DNA of 64,000 nucleotides from Rhodanobacteraceae bacterium ZG21-1 (lineage in GTDB: Bacteria; Pseudomonadota; Gammaproteobacteria; Xanthomonadales; Rhodanobacteraceae), in contig JAJEJU010000023.1 of NCBI GenBank assembly GCA_021390615.1, forward strand, positions 248,001 to 312,000, given 5' to 3'. Below the pieces are notes generated by a model that searched no databases, was not told the origin of the DNA, and saw only the letters and a program-made list of their open reading frames with translations. How positions within the stretch are numbered: the stretch's first letter is position 1; every line of letters starts with the position of its first letter. A program made the translations under genes and the position numbers. Shown piece after piece: positions 49,440-57,789 of this stretch.

Positions 49440-50645
49440 TCAGGGATCGCGACTCACCGTGGCGACCGCGGCGGCCACCGTGTCGAGGTTGGCGCGGTTC
49501 AGCGCCGCCACGCAGATGCGCCCGCTGCCGAGCGCGTAGATGGCGTACTCCTCGCGCAGGCGGTCGACCTGGCTGCGGCTCAGCCCGGAATAGGAAAACA
49601 TGCCGGCCTGCTTGTTGATGAAGCCGAAGCCGGGCTGGCCGTGGCCGGCCAGGCGCTCGACCATGCCGGCGCGCATGGCGTGGATGCGCTCGCGCATGCC
49701 GCCCAGCTCCTGCTCCCAGCGCGCGCGCAGCTCGTCGCTGCCGAGCACGCCGGCGACCAGCTGGGCGCCGTGGGTGGAGGGGCTGGAATAGTTGGCGCGG
49801 ATGGTCTGCTTGATCTTCGAGCGCAGGCGGTCGCCTTCGTCGCGATCCACACCGATCATCGACAGCGCGCCGACGCGCTCGCCGTACAGCGAGAACGACT
49901 TGGAATACGAGTTGGCCACCACGTAGGCCGGGATGCCCGAGGCCGCGAACAGGCGCACCGCGGTGGCGTCGGCGTCGATGCCCTGGTCGAAGCCCTGGTA
50001 GGCCATGTCGACGAAGGGCAGCAGGCCGCGCTCCTTCACCAGGGCGACGATCTGCGCCCACTGCGCCGCATCCGGATCGACGCCGGTGGGGTTGTGGCAG
50101 CAGGCGTGCAGCAGCACCACCGTGCCCGGCTCCAGCCGGCCCAGGTCTTCCTGCATGCCGGCGAAATCCAGCCCGTGCGTGGCCGGGTCGTAGTAGCGGT
50201 AGTGGACCACTTCGAAGCCGGCATTGGCGAACACCACCTGGTGGTTTTCCCAGCTCGGGCTGCTGATCGCCACCCGCGCCTGCGGCAGCACGCGCTTGAG
50301 CAGGTCGGCGCCCACGCGCAGCGCGCCGCTGCCGCCGATGGTCTGCGCGGTGGCCACGCGGCCCTCGGCGAGCAGGGGCGAATCGGCGCCGAACAGCAGG
50401 CGCTGGGTGGTCTGGTCGTAGGCCGGCAGGCCGTCGATCGGCAGGTAGCCGCGCGGCTTGCCTTCCTGCGCCAGGCGCAGCTCCACCTCGCGCACGCTGT
50501 CCAGCAGCGGAATGCGGCCCTGTTCGTCGCAGTAGATGCCGACGCCGAGGTTCACCTTGTGCGGGCGCGGATCGGCCAGATAGCGCTCGGTCAGCCCCAG
50601 GATCGGATCGCCGGGGGCCATTTCAACGGATGCGAAGAGGGACAC
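49440..50645 (-). CDS. Aromatic/aspartate aminotransferase (class I, PLP)
   Basis: A 401-residue cytosolic PLP enzyme of the AspC/TyrB group. The start block SLFASVEMAPGDPILGLTE and HKVNLGVGIYCDEQGRIPLL are typical. The PLP lysine is Lys249 in NSYSKSFSLYGERVG, with the Asn/Asp/Tyr set in CHNPTGVDP and FVDMAYQGFDQG. The substrate arginine lies near the C-terminus in GSGRICVAALN. The likely reaction is transamination of aspartate or aromatic amino acids with 2-oxoglutarate; the two cannot be told apart by eye. I chose GTG 50645, where family similarity begins; it is four bases after the ttcA stop. Confidence 0.9.
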   Translation of the reverse strand: MSLFASVEMAPGDPILGLTERYLADPRPHKVNLGVGIYCDEQGRIPLLDSVREVELRLAQEGKPRGYLPIDGLPAYDQTTQRLLFGADSPLLAEGRVATAQTIGGSGALRVGADLLKRVLPQARVAISSPSWENHQVVFANAGFEVVHYRYYDPATHGLDFAGMQEDLGRLEPGTVVLLHACCHNPTGVDPDAAQWAQIVALVKERGLLPFVDMAYQGFDQGIDADATAVRLFAASGIPAYVVANSYSKSFSLYGERVGALSMIGVDRDEGDRLRSKIKQTIRANYSSPSTHGAQLVAGVLGSDELRARWEQELGGMRERIHAMRAGMVERLAGHGQPGFGFINKQAGMFSYSGLSRSQVDRLREEYAIYALGSGRICVAALNRANLDTVAAAVATVSRDP

Positions 50646-50649
50646 GTGC

Positions 50650-51513
50650 TTACTCGATGGCAGGGGTGAAGGGAGATGCGGGGCGCGGGTCCGCCGCACA
50701 AGGCGGCGGCGCCGGCGCCAGCGACACGAAGTCGAACAGCGTGCGGTCGGCCAGGTGCGAAGGCGACACGTTGCCGAGCGCGCGGAAGATGTTCTCGCTG
50801 CGCCCCGGCTGCTCAGTCTCCCACGCTTCGAGCATGCGCGAAACCGCCTTGCGCTGCAGGTTTTCCTGCGAGCCGCACAGGTTGCACGGGATGATCGGGA
50901 AATCGCGCTGGCGCGCGTACTCGGCGATGTCGGCCTCGCGGCAATAGGCCAGCGGGCGGATCAGCACGTGGCGGCCGTCGTCGGAGCGCAGCTTGGGCGG
51001 CATCGCTTTCAGCCGCGCCTGGTAGAACAGGTTGAGGAAGAAGGTGGCCAGCACGTCGTCGCGGTGATGGCCGAGCGCGATCTTGTCGATGCCGTTCGCC
51101 CCCGCCCATTCGTACAGCGCGCCGCGGCGCAGGCGCGAGCACAGGCTGCACATGGTCTTGCCGGCGGGCACCACGCGCGTCACCGTGCTGTAGGTGTCCT
51201 GCTCGATCACGTGGAACGGCACGCCGCGCCCGCGCAGGTAGTCCGGCAGCACCTCGGCGGGAAAGCCCGGCTGCTTCTGGTCCAGGTTCACCGCCACCAG
51301 CGAGAAGCGCACCGGCGCGCGCGCCTGCAGCTCCAGCAGCAGGTCCAGCAAGGTGTGCGAATCCTTGCCGCCGGACAGGCACACCATCACCCGATCGCCT
51401 TCCTCGATCATGCGGAAATCGGCGATGGCCTGCCCCACCTGATGGCGCAGGCGCTTGACCAGCCGGCCGTCGACGGCGGCCGGCCTGCGGGAATGCTCGG
51501 GCTGGGCGGACAT
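50650..51513 (-). CDS. ttcA: tRNA 2-thiocytidine biosynthesis protein TtcA
   Basis: A 287-residue PP-loop enzyme that thiolates cytidine 32 of some tRNAs, using ATP and a 4Fe-4S cluster. The PP-loop is SGGKDS (47-52). The cluster cysteines are Cys122 and Cys125 (CSLC) and Cys213 in CNLC (210-213). ALGHHRDDV follows the CSLC motif as in the family. The N-terminus is longer in the open frame, but ATG 51513 gives the normal length. The aminotransferase starts four bases after its stop, so the genes are co-translated although functionally unrelated. Confidence 0.93.
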   Translation of the reverse strand: MSAQPEHSRRPAAVDGRLVKRLRHQVGQAIADFRMIEEGDRVMVCLSGGKDSHTLLDLLLELQARAPVRFSLVAVNLDQKQPGFPAEVLPDYLRGRGVPFHVIEQDTYSTVTRVVPAGKTMCSLCSRLRRGALYEWAGANGIDKIALGHHRDDVLATFFLNLFYQARLKAMPPKLRSDDGRHVLIRPLAYCREADIAEYARQRDFPIIPCNLCGSQENLQRKAVSRMLEAWETEQPGRSENIFRALGNVSPSHLADRTLFDFVSLAPAPPPCAADPRPASPFTPAIE

Positions 51514-51636
51514 GGATGGGCGGTCTACGGAATGGCGTCCATTGTACCCGGCGTCTCCGCGTCGCGCCGCCGGCCGAGCGGGGTTGGCGCTACACTCGGC
51601 GTCTGTCCCGCCACAGCCCATGCCATCGCCGCCGTC

Positions 51637-51843
51637 ATGCAGGCCCAGAGTCCCGCCGAACTAGCCCACCTGCTGGCCGAGCTGCGCGTCGAGCACCGCG
51701 ACCTGGACACGGCGATCAAGCATCTGGCCGCCGCCGCCGGCTGCGACGAGCTGCAGCTGACCCGCATGAAGAAGCGCAAGCTGCTGCTGAAAGACACCAT
51801 CGCGCGGCTGGAAAGCAAGCTGATCCCCGACCTCGACGCCTGA
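51637..51843 (+). CDS. YdcH family (DUF465) small protein
   Basis: A 68-residue helical protein: [20 protein letters not shown], then [20 protein letters not shown]. This is the DUF465 pattern of a helical hairpin with a KKRKLxLKD motif. The start at 51637 is chosen because similarity begins there; the longer upstream frame is noise. The function is unknown. The gene is divergent from ttcA. Confidence 0.85.
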   Translation: MQAQSPAELAHLLAELRVEHRDLDTAIKHLAAAAGCDELQLTRMKKRKLLLKDTIARLESKLIPDLDA

Positions 51844-51883
51844 GCGAGCGCCACGGCCGCGCCTTGCCCGCGGCCCGCCACGC

Positions 51884-52558
51884 ATGCGCCCGTGCGCCGT
51901 CATGCGGACTGCCCAGACTGCCGCGTCGCCACTGCCGAGCCGACCCATGCCGCCCAGCCCGCCACGAACCGTTTTCCGCCGCGTCGCGCGCAGCCGCCGA
52001 CTGCGCCGCCTCGCCGGCATCGGGGCCGGCCTGTGGCTGCTCGGCGCGGGCGTGATCGTCGCGGCCGGCATCGGCACGCGACCGGCGCCGGCCGACCTCG
52101 CCCTGGTGCTGGGCAATTCGGTAGGCCGAGGCAATCGTCCGCTGCCGCGGCTGCAGGCACGGCTGGAGGCTGCCCTGGCGCTGTACCGCCGCGGCGGCTG
52201 CACGGCGATCATGGTCAGCGGCGGCATCGAGGCGCCGGGCGATCGCGACGAAGCCGTCGGCATGCGCGACTGGCTGCTGGCGCGCGGCGTGCCGGCGGCA
52301 AGCATCGTGACGGATTCGTACGGCGACAACACGCGCGCCTCGGCCGAGCATGCGCAGGCCTGGCTGCGCGAGCACGGCGGCCATCGCGTGGTGGTGGTGT
52401 CGCAGTTCTACCACCTGCCGCGCGCGCGGCTGGCGGTGCGCCAGGCCGGCGCGGAAGACGCCGGCGGCGACTATCCGCGGCGCTGGTTTGTGCACGATGC
52501 CTATTCCAGCCTGCGCGAGGTGCCGGGCTACCTGGCCTACTGGGCGCGCTGGCGCTGA
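51884..52558 (+). CDS. DUF218 (YdcF/ElyC-like) membrane protein
   Basis: A 224-residue protein with one N-terminal membrane helix (GIGAGLWLLGAGVIVAAGI, about 46-64) and a periplasmic DUF218 domain. Motifs are DLALVLGNSVGRGNRPLPRLQARLEAALALY, MVSGGIEAPGDRDEAVGM, TDSYGDNTRASAEHA and VVVVSQFYHLPRARLAVRQAG. Relatives SanA and ElyC act in the cell envelope. The start is unsure: 51884, 51902 and 51947 are in frame and none has a good ribosome binding site. Confidence 0.85.
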   Translation: MRPCAVMRTAQTAASPLPSRPMPPSPPRTVFRRVARSRRLRRLAGIGAGLWLLGAGVIVAAGIGTRPAPADLALVLGNSVGRGNRPLPRLQARLEAALALYRRGGCTAIMVSGGIEAPGDRDEAVGMRDWLLARGVPAASIVTDSYGDNTRASAEHAQAWLREHGGHRVVVVSQFYHLPRARLAVRQAGAEDAGGDYPRRWFVHDAYSSLREVPGYLAYWARWR

Positions 52559-52679
52559 CGTAGGTCGCGATCGCGCCACGCAAGGGCTGCCGCGCCGACA
52601 AGATTTTGCGAGAATGCCCGGACGCCTTCACCCTGCGGGCGCCCCAACAGGATGCAGGGCTGCAATTCACGGAATCCCC

Positions 52680-54347
52680 ATGCAAAACCCCCATCGCATC
52701 TTCCGCCGCGCCTTGCTGGGCGTCGGCATCGGCGCCGCGCTGCTCTCGGCCGGCTGCCAATCGTCCACGCCGGACAGCCAGGACAAGCCTGCCGTCGCCG
52801 CCAAGGCCGAACCGCCGCCGGGTCCGGCCGAGTTCGTCGTGCCGCTGTGCCCGAACGCCAAGTGCGGCGTGTTCGACAGCCACGGCAAGCTGCTGGTGCC
52901 GTTCGAGCACGGCTACGAGAACGTGATGATCGCCTTCGCGAAGGATCACGTGCTGGCGCTGAAAGACGGCCAGTGGTCGCTGTTCGACGTGCGCAGCGGG
53001 CAGAAGCTGAAAGACCTCGCCACCAGCTCGGACGATCTCTACACCCTGCCCGGCGGCGAGCTGTTCGGGTTCAAGCGCGACGGCAAGATCGGCCTGATCG
53101 ACGAACAGGGCAAGGACGTGCAGCCGCCGCACTACGACGACCTCTTCGCCGGCGGCCATGACCAGTACATCGGCTACGTGGTGAACGGCAAGAACGGCCT
53201 GCTCGACCTGCAGGGCAAGGTGCTGGCCGAACCGCTCTACGACGAGCTTGCGGTGAACGACGACTTCGACCGTTACGGCGGCCTGGTCGACGGCAAGCGC
53301 GGCGAGCAGGAATGGTTGGTAAATCTGAAGGACGGCTCGCAGAAGCAGGTGTCCTACAGCCGCCTGTCCAAGCTGGCGGACGGCCATATGGTGGCCTCCG
53401 ACGACGCCGGCAAGCAGGGCCTGGCCGACGCCAAGGGCGAGCTGACGATCCCGCTCAAGTACGAATGGCTGGGCACCCCGGGCGCGGGCCTGGTGGCCTT
53501 CCGCGAAGCGGCCGACCAGCCCTGCGGCTATCTCGACTACCAGGGCAAGGTGGCGATCGCGGCGAAATTCGCCAGCTGCGAGCCGTTCGGCCAACACGGC
53601 GCGCTGGCCAAGGCTCAGCCCGCCAGCGAAGGCGCGGAAAGCAAGTTCGGGGTGATCGGCCGCGACGGCCAGTGGCTGGCGCCGCCGGGCTACGACTACG
53701 CCGACAGCGCCGGCCGCACCACCCTGGGCATGCTCAACGACGTGCCGGGCCTCACCCTGGTCGGCCATCAGGTGACCCCGCTGCAGTTCACCTGGGGCAT
53801 CTACGACACCGACCACGGCCGCGAGGTGCTGGCGCCGAAATACGACACCCTCGGCGCACTGACCGCCGACCGCTTCGTGTTCAGCGACGCGCAGTCGCCG
53901 CACGTCGACTTCACCCTGCTCGGCGACACCCAGTCGGTGCCCGCCATCGGCGTGATGGACGCCGCCGGCAAGGTGCTGCTGAAGCCCGAGCAGTTCGTCG
54001 ACATCCAGCTGGACAAGAACGGCCGCTACCTGGTCGCGGAGGACGGCGCCGCCGTGCCGCACCAGGCGCTGTACGACCTCGACGGCCACCAGCTGGTGCC
54101 GCCGCAGTGGAACGAGCTGAAGATCGATCCGGTGCGCCGCGCGATCTTCGCCTATGCGGTGGACGGCACCGGCGACGACGCCAACCACGAATTGCGCGCG
54201 GTCTACGACCTGCAGGGCAAGCCGCTGTTCCAGAGCAAGACCACCGCCTGCGGCGCCGAGCAGGTGCTGGACGGCGACGGCAAGGTGATCTGGCCGCAGG
54301 ACCCGACGCCGTACTGCCCGAAGCCGGACGCCGGCGCTTCCGGCTGA
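52680..54347 (+). CDS. WG-repeat lipoprotein
   Basis: A 555-residue lipoprotein (lipobox LSAGC, Cys at about residue 26) made of repeated beta units of the WG-repeat type. Each unit has the form GKxGLxDxxGKxxxPPxYD; examples are KIGLIDEQGKDVQPPHYDDL and KNGLLDLQGKVLAEPLYDEL, and further ones follow to the end. The repeats would form a propeller-like surface for binding partners. It lies beside, and converges with, a pssA-type gene; the function is unknown. The start at 52680 leads directly into the signal peptide. Confidence 0.85.
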   Translation: MQNPHRIFRRALLGVGIGAALLSAGCQSSTPDSQDKPAVAAKAEPPPGPAEFVVPLCPNAKCGVFDSHGKLLVPFEHGYENVMIAFAKDHVLALKDGQWSLFDVRSGQKLKDLATSSDDLYTLPGGELFGFKRDGKIGLIDEQGKDVQPPHYDDLFAGGHDQYIGYVVNGKNGLLDLQGKVLAEPLYDELAVNDDFDRYGGLVDGKRGEQEWLVNLKDGSQKQVSYSRLSKLADGHMVASDDAGKQGLADAKGELTIPLKYEWLGTPGAGLVAFREAADQPCGYLDYQGKVAIAAKFASCEPFGQHGALAKAQPASEGAESKFGVIGRDGQWLAPPGYDYADSAGRTTLGMLNDVPGLTLVGHQVTPLQFTWGIYDTDHGREVLAPKYDTLGALTADRFVFSDAQSPHVDFTLLGDTQSVPAIGVMDAAGKVLLKPEQFVDIQLDKNGRYLVAEDGAAVPHQALYDLDGHQLVPPQWNELKIDPVRRAIFAYAVDGTGDDANHELRAVYDLQGKPLFQSKTTACGAEQVLDGDGKVIWPQDPTPYCPKPDAGASG

Positions 54348-54354
54348 GCCGCTC

Positions 54355-54383
54355 GACCGCCGCCGCTACACGCGGCGGCGGTC
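54355..54383. terminator. Bidirectional hairpin between convergent genes
   Basis: GACCGCCGCCGC / GCGGCGGCGGTC, 12 base pairs with loop TACAC, lies between the WG-repeat gene and pssA, touching the pssA stop. A short CAGCAG rather than a T tract follows. Confidence 0.6.
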
Positions 54384-55779
54384 ACAGCAGTCGATTCACC
54401 AGGCGGTCCAGCCGCACCCGGTTGAGCCGCCGCAGACGCCGGCGCACCTCGTCCGGGTAATCGGCGGCGCGCTGCAGGTCGCGGTAGTCGCGCAGCCGCG
54501 TGGCGTGCCGCAGCAGCGCGGCGAGCTCGGTCTGGTGGCGCTGCTTCATCAACTGCTGCGGATCGTGCAGCAGCAAGGCGTTTTCCAGGTCCAGCGTCCA
54601 CGCACGCGGATTGAGGTTGTTGCCGGTCAGCACAGCCCAGTCGTCGTCGACGAACATGCCCTTCAGGTGATAGCTGTTGTCGTCGTGGCGCCACAGATGC
54701 ACGTTCAGCCGGCCATCGGCGATCTGCCGCTGGTGCAGGCGCGCGAAGCGGCGCAGGTTGCCTTCGTACAGATACGGCAGCAGGCCGATCGGACTGAAGG
54801 GCTGGCCGGGCGGAATGTAGAAATCGTTCGCGGTCTTGTCGCCGACCACGATGTCGATGCTGCAGCCGCGGCGCAGCAGCTGCCCCAGCACCGCGCGCAC
54901 CGGCCGCGGCAGATTGAAGTAGGGAGTGAGCAGCACCACGCGCCGGCGTGCGCTGCGCAACAGGGCCAGCAGGGTTTCGTTGAGCGGATTGTCGCTGCGC
55001 CCGAAGCCGACCAGCGGGGTCACCCGCAGCTGACCCGGGGCGATCGTCGCGTGCGGCGCCAGATAGCGCGCCTGCTGCAAGTCCTGCCGCAAAGCTCGGA
55101 TCGCCGGCAGCAGCTCGCGCGTGCGCGGCGGCTCCGGGCGGTTGAGCAGGCACACCGCTTCGCTGGCGGCGAAATGCTGCTGCACGAAGCCCACCATGCT
55201 GTCGGCCAGCGCGCGGTCGTGCAGTCGATGATAGCGGTCGAGCCGGTAGCGCCCATGCCGCGCCAGGTAGACGTCGTTGAGGCTGGCGCCGCTGTAGACC
55301 ACCTCGTCGTCGATCACGAAGCCCTTCAGGTGCAGCACGCCGAACAACTCGCGGCTCTGCACCGGCACGCCGTAGATGCGCACGCCGTCGCCGTGGCGTG
55401 CGGCGTACTCGCGGTAGCAGCCGGCATTGCCTTCGCTGCGCGTCTTGCCGATCAGCCCGCGCTGCGCGCGATGCCAGTCGACGAACAGCTCGATCGACAG
55501 CTCCGGCCGCCGCCGCTGCGCGGCGTACAGCGCGTCGAGAATCTCGCGCCCGGCGCTGTCGTCCTGCAGGTATAGCATCACCAGCACGATGCGCCGCTGC
55601 GCCTGCTCGATCAGCGCCAGCAGGCGTTGCCGGAAGGCCTGCGGATTTGGCCACACCTCGATGGCGTCGGCAGGCACGGCGAAGCCGGGCAAGGCGGCCA
55701 GCCAGTCGCGCGGGCGCGGCAGGCGGCGGAACGGCAGGAGGCGGCGGGCGATCCGTTGCGGCGTGCTGATTCGATCCAT
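54382..55779 (-). CDS. pssA: CDP-diacylglycerol-serine phosphatidyltransferase, PLD type
   Basis: A 465-residue enzyme of the phospholipase-D superfamily that makes phosphatidylserine from CDP-diacylglycerol and serine at the inner membrane (E. coli PssA has 451). Two HKD-like motifs are visible: HLKGFVIDDEVVYSGAS (His150, Lys152) and HLKGMFVDDDWAVLTGNNLN (His371, Lys373). Other matches are ELFVDWHRAQRGLIG and TPYFNLPRPVRAVLGQLLRRG. It lies 42 bases after a membrane-protein gene, downstream of an ECF sigma gene, so it may belong to that operon. The C-terminus is basic, as expected for membrane binding. Confidence 0.9.
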   Translation of the reverse strand: MDRISTPQRIARRLLPFRRLPRPRDWLAALPGFAVPADAIEVWPNPQAFRQRLLALIEQAQRRIVLVMLYLQDDSAGREILDALYAAQRRRPELSIELFVDWHRAQRGLIGKTRSEGNAGCYREYAARHGDGVRIYGVPVQSRELFGVLHLKGFVIDDEVVYSGASLNDVYLARHGRYRLDRYHRLHDRALADSMVGFVQQHFAASEAVCLLNRPEPPRTRELLPAIRALRQDLQQARYLAPHATIAPGQLRVTPLVGFGRSDNPLNETLLALLRSARRRVVLLTPYFNLPRPVRAVLGQLLRRGCSIDIVVGDKTANDFYIPPGQPFSPIGLLPYLYEGNLRRFARLHQRQIADGRLNVHLWRHDDNSYHLKGMFVDDDWAVLTGNNLNPRAWTLDLENALLLHDPQQLMKQRHQTELAALLRHATRLRDYRDLQRAADYPDEVRRRLRRLNRVRLDRLVNRLL

Positions 55780-55821
55780 GCCGCGAGGATATGCAAAAAC
55801 GCGCCGCGGCGGGCGATTCGC

Positions 55822-56421
55822 TCAGCCGGATGCGTCGCGGTCGGCGGCCTGCCAGGCCTGCAGCCGATCGAGCCGGCGCCGCTGCCGCCGGATATACCAG
55901 GCGAAGAACGCAAGCAGCGCCAGCACCAGCGGGCCGTTCGCCGCCACCTGCAGGATCAACACGCGGCGCAGCGTGGCGTCGTGCAGCCAGCGCGACGGCT
56001 GCAGTTCCGGCAGCGCCAGCAACACGCTGACCAGCGCCAGGGCGGAGGTGCTGGCGATGTTCACCCAGGCCAGCCGGATGCCTGCGCGGGCACGGCGGGC
56101 GCTCAATGCCAGCAGGGCCGGCACGCTGTCCGCCGAAGCGGCCCAGGTGCCGCGGCGCACATGCAGGTAGAGGTATTGCACGGCCAGCACGGTCAGCAGC
56201 GACAGCACGCACCACAGCCGCCAGCGCGGCTCCAGCCCCGGCAGCATCCATAGCTGCACCAGCTGCGCGAGGGCGCCGATCGAGACAAACAACTCCAGCC
56301 CGGTCATCGCCAGCATGCGCCAGCGCTTCCAGCGCGCGCGACGGCGCAGGCGCTCGGCGTCGATGGCCGGCTCCCGCTGCCACTGCTCGCTCCAGCGGCT
56401 CCAGTCGTCGGGCGCATTCAT
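55822..56421 (-). CDS. Membrane protein coupled to ECF sigma factor, possible anti-sigma
   Basis: A 199-residue protein with a hydrophilic, Trp-rich N-terminus (DDWSRWSEQWQREPAIDAER), then four membrane segments (about 37-54, 65-83, 111-132 and 146-166), and a basic end. Its ATG overlaps the sigma stop as ATGA, so it is translated right after the sigma factor. Position and topology suggest an anti-sigma factor that holds the sigma factor at the membrane, but no zinc anti-sigma motif is present. No family recognised. Confidence 0.7.
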   Translation of the reverse strand: MNAPDDWSRWSEQWQREPAIDAERLRRRARWKRWRMLAMTGLELFVSIGALAQLVQLWMLPGLEPRWRLWCVLSLLTVLAVQYLYLHVRRGTWAASADSVPALLALSARRARAGIRLAWVNIASTSALALVSVLLALPELQPSRWLHDATLRRVLILQVAANGPLVLALLAFFAWYIRRQRRRLDRLQAWQAADRDASG

Positions 56422-56912
56422 GGCACTTCTCCGAGCAGGGATTTCAAGGCGACGCGGGCGCGACTCAGGCGCACCGCAATGCTGTTCGCGCTGGCGCCGA
56501 GCGCAGCGGCGATTTCGGCATGGCTGAAGCCCTCCAGCGCCAGCGTCACCGCCTGGCGCAGGGCCAGCGGCAGCGCGCGCACGGCCTGCTGCAGGCGCCC
56601 CAGATCCTGGCTGAGGCGGGCATGCTCTTCCGGCCCCAGGCGCAGGTCGGGCAGTTCGTCGCCCGCTGCATCGCTGCGCGGCAGCCGGCGCTGACCGAGC
56701 ACATGGGTAGCGCCGCGGTTGTGCGCGACGCGGGCCACGAAGGTTTTCAGCGCCGCTTCGCCGCGCCAGGCCGGCAGCGCACGCCACAGCGCCAGCGCGA
56801 TGTCCTGCAGCAGGTCGTCGCGCAGCGAGGGATCGGCCTCGTAGCTGGCCGCGATGCGCGCGAGCAGGCCGGCATGCTCGCGCAGCACCGCGGCGAACTG
56901 GTCACGACTCAT
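56418..56912 (-). CDS. ECF-type sigma factor
   Basis: A 164-residue sigma-70 family factor. Region 2 spans about 10-70 (DDLLQDIALALWRALPAWRG, then EAALKTFVARVAHNRG) and region 4 spans 95-160 (LPLALRQAVTLALEGFSHAE, IAAALGASANSIAVRLSRAR). The length is normal for ECF factors. I chose ATG 56912, which overlaps the stop of an 11-codon minicistron (ATGA). The longer frame would include two copies of ECGIP from a tandem repeat. It directs RNA polymerase to promoters unknown here, perhaps envelope genes given the neighbours. Confidence 0.88.
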   Translation of the reverse strand: MSRDQFAAVLREHAGLLARIAASYEADPSLRDDLLQDIALALWRALPAWRGEAALKTFVARVAHNRGATHVLGQRRLPRSDAAGDELPDLRLGPEEHARLSQDLGRLQQAVRALPLALRQAVTLALEGFSHAEIAAALGASANSIAVRLSRARVALKSLLGEVP

Positions 56913-56944
56913 CGGGATGCCGCACTCAGGGATGCCGCACTCAT
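56909..56944 (-). CDS. 11-codon minicistron before the sigma gene
   Basis: ATG to TGA encodes MSAASLSAASR. Its ATG overlaps the stop of the upstream BPSS1780-like gene (ATGA) and its TGA overlaps the sigma ATG (ATGA). It consists of two copies of the same 15-base unit. It may act as a translational relay rather than as a peptide. Confidence 0.45.
   Translation of the reverse strand: MSAASLSAASR
56914..56943. repeat. Exact 15-base tandem duplication
   Basis: GGGATGCCGCACTCA occurs twice in a row (56914-56928 and 56929-56943). It lies between the stop of the upstream gene and the sigma start and forms the body of the minicistron. Confidence 0.9.
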
Positions 56945-57678
56945 GTCGCGGCGGCGCCGTCCAGGTCGCGCCAGATCGCATAGGTACACGCAGTCACCCA
57001 GGGCACATAGACCAGGATCAGCGCGAAGCCCCAGGCGCTGCTCAGCAGCAACGTCAGCATCGCCGCGCACAGCAGGCCGAACAGCAGCGCCGGCAACGCG
57101 GCGGCGATCATCATGCGCGCGCCGGCCAGCACGGCGGGCCAGGGCGCCAGTCCGCGGAACAGCAGCAGGCAGGGCGCCGGCAACAGCAGCATCGAAGGCA
57201 GCACGCCCGAGAGGATCAGCTCCCGCGTGAAGCTGCGCGTCATCAGCTCACGATGCGCGGCGGCATGGCCTAGCCACACCGCATCCACCGCGGCCCAGCC
57301 ATGCAGGGCCCATACGAAGGCTTGCTGCAGCGCGAACACCGCGAGCCCGCCCAGCGCGGCCAGCTGCAGCTTCGCTGCCAGGCGCGGCCCGCGCAGGCCC
57401 GCCAGCAGGCAGGACCAGCGCAGGCGCCGACCCTGCGCGAGCTCGTCGAGGCCGAGCAGGATGCCCAGGGTCAGCAGCGGCACGACCAGCTTGGACAGCG
57501 TCACGCCCACCCAGGGAATCATCTGCATCGCGCCCTCCACCAGCATTTGCAGCAGGCCCATCGCCAGCAGGGTGAACGGCGCGCGCCGCCACAGACGCAA
57601 GCCCTGCACGCTCCATTGCAAGGCGCGCCAAGGCAAGCGCGGCTGGACGACGACGGGACGATCGGGAACGGCGGACAT
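56941..57678 (-). CDS. BPSS1780-like membrane protein
   Basis: A 245-residue integral membrane protein with about six helices. The N-terminal block RALQWSVQGLRLWRRAPFTLLAMGLL resembles the BPSS1780 family opening, in which a WI-x-G-W-x-L-F-RRAP motif precedes the first helix. The C-terminus reads WGFALILVYVPWVTACTYAIWRDL. The role is unknown. Its stop overlaps the ATG of the minicistron that leads into the ECF sigma gene, so translation of the two is linked. The start at 57678 begins with a hydrophilic 25-residue part. Confidence 0.75.
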   Translation of the reverse strand: MSAVPDRPVVVQPRLPWRALQWSVQGLRLWRRAPFTLLAMGLLQMLVEGAMQMIPWVGVTLSKLVVPLLTLGILLGLDELAQGRRLRWSCLLAGLRGPRLAAKLQLAALGGLAVFALQQAFVWALHGWAAVDAVWLGHAAAHRELMTRSFTRELILSGVLPSMLLLPAPCLLLFRGLAPWPAVLAGARMMIAAALPALLFGLLCAAMLTLLLSSAWGFALILVYVPWVTACTYAIWRDLDGAAAT

Positions 57679-57789
57679 GCGGGCGACCTCGCGCTTCGAC
57701 GGGATGACCTGGTTAGTCCGCGCCGTCCGCCAAAACCTTACATGCCGCGATCCTTCCCGCCCGCAAAGCCGCCTGCCGAGTCGGCAGAC

